The notes below the pieces were generated by a model. That model was not told the DNA's origin and did not search any database. It was given only the letters and a program-made list of their open reading frames with translations. The position numbers and the translations under genes are program-made. A DNA stretch of 11,084 bases, taken from RGZA01 sp964568585 (GTDB taxonomy: Bacteria > Pseudomonadota > Alphaproteobacteria > UBA9219 > RGZA01). The stretch is taken from positions 1-11,084 of the forward strand of contig CAZMQI010000051.1 of NCBI GenBank assembly GCA_964568585.1, in the 5' to 3' direction. Positions 7,249 through 11,084 of this stretch are shown here, piece after piece. Within the stretch, counting starts at the first letter, position 1. The number at the start of each line of letters is the position of its first letter.

Positions 7249-7932
7249 TTACTCAAAATTTATAGGTTCGCTCGTAGTGTATTCTACTCTGAAGTGAGGC
7301 GGGCACTTGCCTGCTGACTCTCTCATGGCAGAGCATTCGGCCCATCCCCATATATTTATTCTCACTTTGTATGGGCCTTTTATATTTCCAACCCAATAGC
7401 CGCTAACAGATGTTTCACGCCCAACTAAAAAAGTATGACTGCCATTATATATTGCTTGTTTGTTGAGTTCTGAAACAACCCTCACATCCAAGAACCCTTC
7501 CTTTGCCCTTAGTCGTTCTAATGTAATTTGTCCTTGAATGTTTTGGTAAGCATCTTTGTGTTTCATATCAAAGTGCCACGTGATGGGATAACTGTTGCCT
7601 TTCAGATATGTTTCACCACCAATAGGCGTGGTGATTGAAATGGTTGGCTTATCTGTGATTGCTGGTTCAAAATCTAATTCAATGCGCTGAACAATATTCT
7701 TAAAAACCTCAATAGGATTATGATACAGCTCTCTGATAGGATTTAAAAATATTTGCAGAAAGATTGCCGTTCCGAATATAGAGCAAAACGCGGCAACAAT
7801 TATGGGCAACGGTTTTTTTAAATGTGATGGCAGTAAGTAAATAGTCAGAACGAGGACAGCAATAAAGAATAAAATAACGACAAACCAAGGTAATCCCTCT
7901 CTAACTTCGGTATATGCAGAGATTGTGTGCAC
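7249..7932 (-). CDS. Two-TM membrane protein with an extracytoplasmic GGET-motif domain
   Basis: The function is unknown. The 227-residue protein has two hydrophobic helices (about 14-34 and 42-64) joined by a short basic loop (SHLKKP), so the loop is probably cytoplasmic and the C-terminal domain outside the inner membrane. That domain (about 96-227) starts with ISITTPIGGETYLKGNSYPITW, the pattern of the Kre9/Knh1-like Ser-Thr-rich domain seen in many bacterial surface proteins, and it has two cysteines (200, 210). The same domain occurs in the first gene of this operon (8339-8965), so the two are paralogous over that part. The start is GTG at 7932, 4 bases after the stop of the lipoprotein gene, with AGGCGAG in the ribosome-site position inside that gene's end. 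Two 60-base lines counted by hand (7381-7440, 7681-7740) are about 38 and 35 percent GC, lower than the neighbours, which may mark a different origin. Confidence 0.82.
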   Translation of the reverse strand: MHTISAYTEVREGLPWFVVILFFIAVLVLTIYLLPSHLKKPLPIIVAAFCSIFGTAIFLQIFLNPIRELYHNPIEVFKNIVQRIELDFEPAITDKPTISITTPIGGETYLKGNSYPITWHFDMKHKDAYQNIQGQITLERLRAKEGFLDVRVVSELNKQAIYNGSHTFLVGRETSVSGYWVGNIKGPYKVRINIWGWAECSAMRESAGKCPPHFRVEYTTSEPINFE

Positions 7933-7936
7933 TATA

Positions 7937-8326
7937 TCACTCGCCTAGGTGCCAACTGGTGACTGTATAATACCAAGCGTCAGGCTTTACTGGCTTTTCG
8001 AACTTATTGCGTTTGGCTTGGGCTGCGGCGGTCTTGCCGAAATCATAACCCTTGGGTTCTTCCGCCAGCACGTTCACGTTTTTTACATTACCGTTTTTAT
8101 CAATCTGGTATTCGTAACTCACGCAGCCGTTCTTTTGCGCGATTTGTGCTTTTTCAGGAATGTCGGTTTTGCCGGATGCGCGTTCAACGAGCGCGGGAGG
8201 TTCCGTAATATATTTGCCCTGCGATGAAATCTCGCATGGTTCCGTCAGGTTTTTTCTGGAGTGCGTAGTATCCGTCACGCAGGCAGTGGTAAGTAGGGCT
8301 AGGCCTACCATCAGAAGTTTTGTCAT
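7937..8326 (-). CDS. Small lipoprotein with a TonB-C-terminal-like domain
   Basis: The 129-residue protein begins with a lipoprotein signal peptide: basic MTK, a hydrophobic run, then lipobox LTTAC with Cys16 as the lipidation site. Val17 at the +2 position gives no Asp retention signal, so sorting to the outer membrane is likely. Residues about 42-129 match the TonB C-terminal pattern: PPALVERA, a short helix IPEKAQIAQKNG, then CVSYEYQIDKNGNVKNVNVL, FGKTAAAQAKRNKF and the final strand. It lacks the N-terminal transmembrane anchor and proline-rich periplasm-spanning region of a true energy transducer, so it is unlikely to power TonB-dependent transport. The domain is more likely used for binding. 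Cys31 and Cys68 could form a disulfide. It is the middle gene of the operon, 12 bases after the upstream gene, with purine-rich AAAGAAAGAA as the probable ribosome site. The TonB-C assignment is by eye. Confidence 0.8.
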   Translation of the reverse strand: MTKLLMVGLALLTTACVTDTTHSRKNLTEPCEISSQGKYITEPPALVERASGKTDIPEKAQIAQKNGCVSYEYQIDKNGNVKNVNVLAEEPKGYDFGKTAAAQAKRNKFEKPVKPDAWYYTVTSWHLGE

Positions 8327-8338
8327 GGGGTTCTTTCT

Positions 8339-8965
8339 TTAATGATATTTTATAGTGACGGGCGATTGGGTTATCGCTTGTGCTTCAAACAACGGGCCAC
8401 ATTTTGCGTTTGGGCCGCAATCATAAACACCTTTGATGTAGATCCACACCTTATATTGGCCTTCGGTTGCTGCCGTATGGCCATAGGCCATTTCTTTCTG
8501 CGATCCCGGCAGGAATTGGTAGGTTCCTTTGGCAAGTTCTTGCTCACTTAAAAAAGCGATGCGTAAATCTTTTTTATTCGGGCCTTGGTCAATCAGGCGC
8601 AACTCGCCCATCAATTTATAGCCGCGTTGCTTATAGGCATCTGGAACTTCCGGAATATTCGCATGCCATGAAATAGGGGTGCGGTTGCCATTGACGAACG
8701 TTTCACCGCCAACAGGTGAAACAATCGAGATGTTTGCCTGTAATGGAATTTGCACCTGAGCTTGGGTCGCAAGCGGCTGCAATTGTCCCACAGGCTGTAT
8801 CTGGGTAGGTGCAATCACGGGTGCGGCAACAGGTTTGACGCCATGCGTGGGTGATGTCGCGATGCTTTGTGCATGTGCATCTGACCCGAATAGGGCAAAA
8901 CATATGCACGCCACTGACATAAATCTGATTGAAAAAAAGGCAATTGATGGCAACGAATTTTTCAT
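8339..8965 (-). CDS. Secreted protein with a GGET-motif domain
   Basis: The function is unknown. The 208-residue protein has a Sec signal peptide (1-32) with a hydrophobic core after SIRF and AHA-QS as the cleavage site. A Pro/Gln/Ala/Val-rich linker (about 33-76) follows and then the domain NISIVSPVGGETFVNGNRTP (78-97) to the C-terminus. The domain aligns by eye with that of the membrane protein at 7249-7932. Shared elements are the ISI-x-x-P-x-GGET start, GN-x-x-PI-x-WH, DAY, an L-x-RL / LRL strand, SE near the middle, G-x-x-x-FL-x-G, a YKV strand, and two closely spaced cysteines (183 and 189 here). It is the first gene of the operon and begins at ATG 8965 with TAGGC upstream. Nothing enzymatic is visible; adhesion, glycan binding or a scaffold role are all possible. 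Confidence 0.82.
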   Translation of the reverse strand: MKNSLPSIAFFSIRFMSVACICFALFGSDAHAQSIATSPTHGVKPVAAPVIAPTQIQPVGQLQPLATQAQVQIPLQANISIVSPVGGETFVNGNRTPISWHANIPEVPDAYKQRGYKLMGELRLIDQGPNKKDLRIAFLSEQELAKGTYQFLPGSQKEMAYGHTAATEGQYKVWIYIKGVYDCGPNAKCGPLFEAQAITQSPVTIKYH

Positions 8966-8981
8966 GATTTCAGCCTATTCC

Positions 8982-9010
8982 TTGGAATTGCCAGAGAAAA
9001 GTAAGATAAA
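8982..9010 (+). promoter_or_regulatory. Candidate upstream promoter of clpP
   Basis: TTGGAA (8982-8987) and GATAAA (9005-9010) are 17 bases apart, each with about four matches to the sigma-70 consensus. Initiation near 9017 would give a leader of about 115 bases that includes the dyad at 9029-9046. Confidence 0.3.
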
Positions 9011-9028
9011 TATAAGAATAATTCATTA

Positions 9029-9046
9029 CATGTGCTTCCGCACATG
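9029..9046. promoter_or_regulatory. Strong dyad between clpP and the divergent envelope operon
   Basis: CATGTGC-TTCC-GCACATG is a perfect 7-base inverted repeat with a 4-base centre. It is not followed by a T-run on either strand, so it is not a terminator. It lies roughly in the middle of the 167-base divergent region and overlaps the candidate -35 box at 9044-9049, the position of an operator. A leader hairpin is the alternative. Confidence 0.45.
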
Positions 9047-9071
9047 ACAATTAAAAAAAGAATGCTATGTT
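9044..9071 (+). promoter_or_regulatory. Candidate proximal promoter of clpP
   Basis: ATGACA (9044-9049, five of six consensus matches) and TATGTT (9066-9071, four of six) are separated by 16 bases. The -35 box overlaps the right arm of the dyad at 9029-9046. TATGTTT recurs at 9066-9072 and 9078-9084. I see no convincing heat-shock sigma-32 pattern. Confidence 0.35.
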
Positions 9072-9132
9072 TATTCTTATGTTTCGCGGTTTTGATTCTA
9101 GTCCCACCCCCTCGCAGGAGCGATAGCGCCTC

Positions 9133-9795
9133 ATGACACATAATATGTCCGATTTTGATAATAACGATGCTCCCCGTATGAATAACCTTGTTCCAATGGT
9201 TATTGAGCAGACGGCGCGCGGCGAACGTTCCTTTGATATTTATTCGCGTCTTTTAAAAGAACGCATCATTTTCTTGGTAGGCGAAGTGAATGATCAGGTC
9301 GCCAGTCTTATCTGCGCGCAGTTGCTGTTCCTTGAATCTGAAAATCCAGCCAAGGAAATCAGCTTCTATATCAACTCCCCGGGCGGTGTTGTGACCTCCG
9401 GCATGTCGATTTATGATACCATGCAATATATTAAGTCGCCCGTTTCAACCATTGTGATGGGCCAAGCTTGCTCCATGGGCTCATTACTGCTTGCTGGCGG
9501 CGAAAAGGGTAAGCGGTTCAGCTTGCCAAACAGCCGCGTCATGATTCATCAGCCATCTGGCGGTGCGCGTGGTCAAGCAACGGATATTGAAATTCAGGCA
9601 CGTGAAATCCTCACGCTGCGTAAGCGCCTCAACGAAATTTATGTCAAACATACGGGCCAAAAACTGGAAGCCATTGAAGCCGCGGTTGAACGCGATAACT
9701 TCATGTCCCCAGAAGAAGCCAAGAAGTTTGGCCTGATCGACGAAGTTATCTTGGAGCGCCCAACACCTTCCGTTAACGAAAAGAAGGCGGCATAA
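9133..9795 (+). CDS. clpP: ATP-dependent Clp protease proteolytic subunit
   Basis: ClpP forms the double-heptameric serine peptidase chamber that degrades proteins unfolded by ClpX or ClpA in the cytoplasm. The 220-residue protein contains the full catalytic triad: Ser114 in GQACSMGS, His139 in MIHQPSGG and Asp188 in VERDNFMSPEEA. The SPGG oxyanion segment is at 82-85. NLVPMVIEQTARGERSFDIYSRLL (18-41, described by its ends NLVP and SRLL) is the standard mature N-terminus, so the preceding residues are probably removed as a propeptide. The ATG at 9133 has AGGAG at 9116-9120, a rather long 12-base spacing; ATG at 9145 (Met5) is a possible alternative. clpX follows after 123 bases that hold a possible terminator, so clpX may be only partly co-transcribed with clpP. 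Confidence 0.98.
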   Translation: MTHNMSDFDNNDAPRMNNLVPMVIEQTARGERSFDIYSRLLKERIIFLVGEVNDQVASLICAQLLFLESENPAKEISFYINSPGGVVTSGMSIYDTMQYIKSPVSTIVMGQACSMGSLLLAGGEKGKRFSLPNSRVMIHQPSGGARGQATDIEIQAREILTLRKRLNEIYVKHTGQKLEAIEAAVERDNFMSPEEAKKFGLIDEVILERPTPSVNEKKAA

Positions 9796-9798
9796 GGG

Positions 9799-9834
9799 CT
9801 TACCGCGGTGCAAACCGCGGGTCTAAGTTTGTTT
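9799..9834 (+). terminator. Possible terminator or attenuator after clpP
   Basis: CCGCGG (9803-9808) and CCGCGG (9815-9820) form a stem around TGCAAA. CTTA (9799-9802) and TAAG (9824-9827) can extend it past a 3-base GTC bulge. TTTGTTT (9828-9834) follows at once. The interrupted U-tract and the bulge suggest a partial terminator that could lower clpX expression relative to clpP. Confidence 0.5.
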
Positions 9835-9874
9835 AGAAAGCCTTAAGGACTAGCGTTCTAATCTTAAGGTGTGC

Positions 9875-9901
9875 TTGGTTAGTTTAGTAATCTGTTATTT
9901 T
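9875..9901 (+). promoter_or_regulatory. Weak candidate promoter of clpX
   Basis: TG-T-TATTTT (hexamer 9896-9901) looks like an extended -10 element. TTGGTT (9875-9880) is a possible -35 box, but the 15-base spacing is short. Initiation would fall only about 10 bases before the start codon and would leave little room for the ribosome site, so this is a low-confidence call. Confidence 0.2.
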
Positions 9902-9918
9902 GAAACTCAGGAGTTTTC

Positions 9919-11084
9919 ATGTCTAAAGCGGGTAGCGATACCAAAAATACGCTTTATTGCTCATTCTGCGGCAAAAGCCAGCACGAAGTACGCAAGCTCA
10001 TCGCGGGTCCAACCGTATTCATCTGCGATGAATGCGTTGAACTGTGCATGGACATTATCCGTGAAGAGACGAAGACCAGCATTGCTAAAACCCGCGATGG
10101 TGTTCCGACACCAAAAGACATCCGCGGTGTGCTCGATGATTATGTAATTGGCCAAGACCATGCAAAACGTATTTTGTCGGTTGCGGTTCACAATCACTAT
10201 AAGCGTCTGTCGCACGGCACCAAGAGCGCGAACGAAATCGAACTCGCAAAATCCAACATCTTGCTCATTGGCCCAACGGGTTCGGGTAAGACGTTGCTTG
10301 CACAAACGCTTGCGCGCATTCTCGACGTTCCATTCACCATGTCGGATGCAACCACGTTGACCGAAGCAGGTTATGTTGGTGAAGACGTTGAAAACATCAT
10401 TCTCAAATTGCTCCAAGCATCAGATTACAACGTTGAACGCGCACAACGCGGCATCGTGTACATCGACGAAATCGATAAAATCAGCCGCAAGTCGGATAAC
10501 CCATCCATCACCCGCGACGTATCGGGCGAAGGCGTGCAGCAAGCGCTGTTGAAGATTATGGAAGGCACAATGGCTTCCGTTCCACCACAAGGTGGTCGTA
10601 AGCATCCGCAGCAAGAATTCTTGCAAGTGGACACGACCAATATCTTGTTCATCTGCGGTGGTGCGTTTGCTGGTCTTGAAAAAATCATTTCCGGTCGCGG
10701 TCGCGGCACATCCATCGGCTTTGGTGCCGATGTGCGTGGTCCTGATGAACGCCGTGCAGGTGAAATCCTTCACACCGTTGAACCAGATGATTTGCTGAAA
10801 TTCGGTTTGATTCCTGAATTCGTCGGTCGTTTGCCAGTGATTGCAACGCTGTCAGATTTGGATGAAGCGACCTTGGTCGAAATTCTGTCCAAACCTAAGA
10901 ACGCATTGGTCAAGCAATACCAACGCCTGTTCGAAATGGAAGATGTGAAGCTGGAATTCAACGACGAAGCATTACATGCAATCGCCAAGAAGGCGATTAC
11001 ACGCAAAACCGGTGCTCGTGGTCTGCGTTCGATTATGGAAACCATCTTGCTCGAACCGATGTACGAATTGCCGGGTATGGGCAC
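9919..11084 (+). CDS. clpX: ATP-dependent Clp protease ATP-binding subunit ClpX, 3' end beyond the window
   Basis: ClpX is the hexameric AAA+ unfoldase that recognises tagged substrates and feeds them into ClpP. The frame is open from ATG 9919 to the window edge, giving 388 residues of an expected 420 or so. The zinc-binding domain has Cys14, Cys17, Cys36 and Cys39. Walker A is GPTGSGKT (118-125), Walker B is IVYIDEID (179-186), the substrate-gripping pore loop is GYVG (151-154), the RKH loop is at 227-229, the ClpP-docking IGF loop is at 266-268, the arginine finger lies in EFVGRLP (300-306), and sensor 2 is GARGLR (365-370). All key residues are present. AGGAG (9909-9913) lies 5 bases before the ATG. 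The missing end should hold only the last 30 or so residues; lon often follows in this gene order but is not visible. Confidence 0.97.
   Translation, partial: MSKAGSDTKNTLYCSFCGKSQHEVRKLIAGPTVFICDECVELCMDIIREETKTSIAKTRDGVPTPKDIRGVLDDYVIGQDHAKRILSVAVHNHYKRLSHGTKSANEIELAKSNILLIGPTGSGKTLLAQTLARILDVPFTMSDATTLTEAGYVGEDVENIILKLLQASDYNVERAQRGIVYIDEIDKISRKSDNPSITRDVSGEGVQQALLKIMEGTMASVPPQGGRKHPQQEFLQVDTTNILFICGGAFAGLEKIISGRGRGTSIGFGADVRGPDERRAGEILHTVEPDDLLKFGLIPEFVGRLPVIATLSDLDEATLVEILSKPKNALVKQYQRLFEMEDVKLEFNDEALHAIAKKAITRKTGARGLRSIMETILLEPMYELPGMG

Noticed and set aside
9029..9046. The clpP upstream dyad as a terminator of the envelope operon or as a CIRCE element
   Set aside because: No T-run follows on either strand, and the sequence does not match the CIRCE consensus (TTAGCACTC with a 9-base spacer).
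9796..9918. Riboswitch in the clpX leader
   Set aside because: The hairpins are simple and I see no conserved ligand-binding core of a known class.

Overview
The window looks like chromosomal DNA from an alphaproteobacterium of moderate GC content, with a Gram-negative envelope. The support is the partial order tRNA-Leu / tig / clpP / clpX, the ClpX and trigger factor sequences, a bifunctional NnrE-NnrD protein, and a lipoprotein plus Sec-type signal peptides. The lineage is my inference from gene order and protein style. A little-sampled, Rhodospirillales- or Micavibrio-like lineage would fit, but I cannot confirm it without a search.

Layout, left to right. The 3' part of a tRNA-His (GTG anticodon, encoded CCA) opens the window. 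A plus-strand gene pair follows: a bifunctional NAD(P)HX repair enzyme (174-1853), then, after only 3 bases, a secreted cysteine-containing protein of unknown function (1857-3269). A soluble, charged protein of unknown function (about 3419-4549) precedes a complete tRNA-Leu(UAG) (4639-4723) with a good promoter just upstream. A family 2 glycosyltransferase (4742-about 5662) lies on the minus strand. Next come trigger factor (tig, 5861-7192) and a strong terminator that can work in both directions. A three-gene minus-strand operon (8965 down to 7249) encodes a secreted protein, a lipoprotein with a TonB-C-like domain, and a two-TM membrane protein. The first and third share one extracytoplasmic domain. 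The plus strand then resumes with clpP (9133-9795) and clpX (9919 to beyond the window edge).

How the genes work together. tig, clpP and clpX form the familiar chaperone and protease neighbourhood: trigger factor acts on nascent chains, and ClpXP unfolds and degrades proteins. lon commonly follows clpX in this arrangement, but it would lie outside the window. Two minus-strand accessory units interrupt this conserved order, the glycosyltransferase on one side of tig and the three-gene envelope operon on the other. The envelope operon is the least explained and most interesting part: a duplicated GGET-motif domain is presented once as a secreted protein and once on an inner-membrane anchor, with a lipoprotein gene between the two copies. 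I see no integrase, transposase, CRISPR array, phage gene or restriction system. Every stretch without a gene is shorter than 300 bases.
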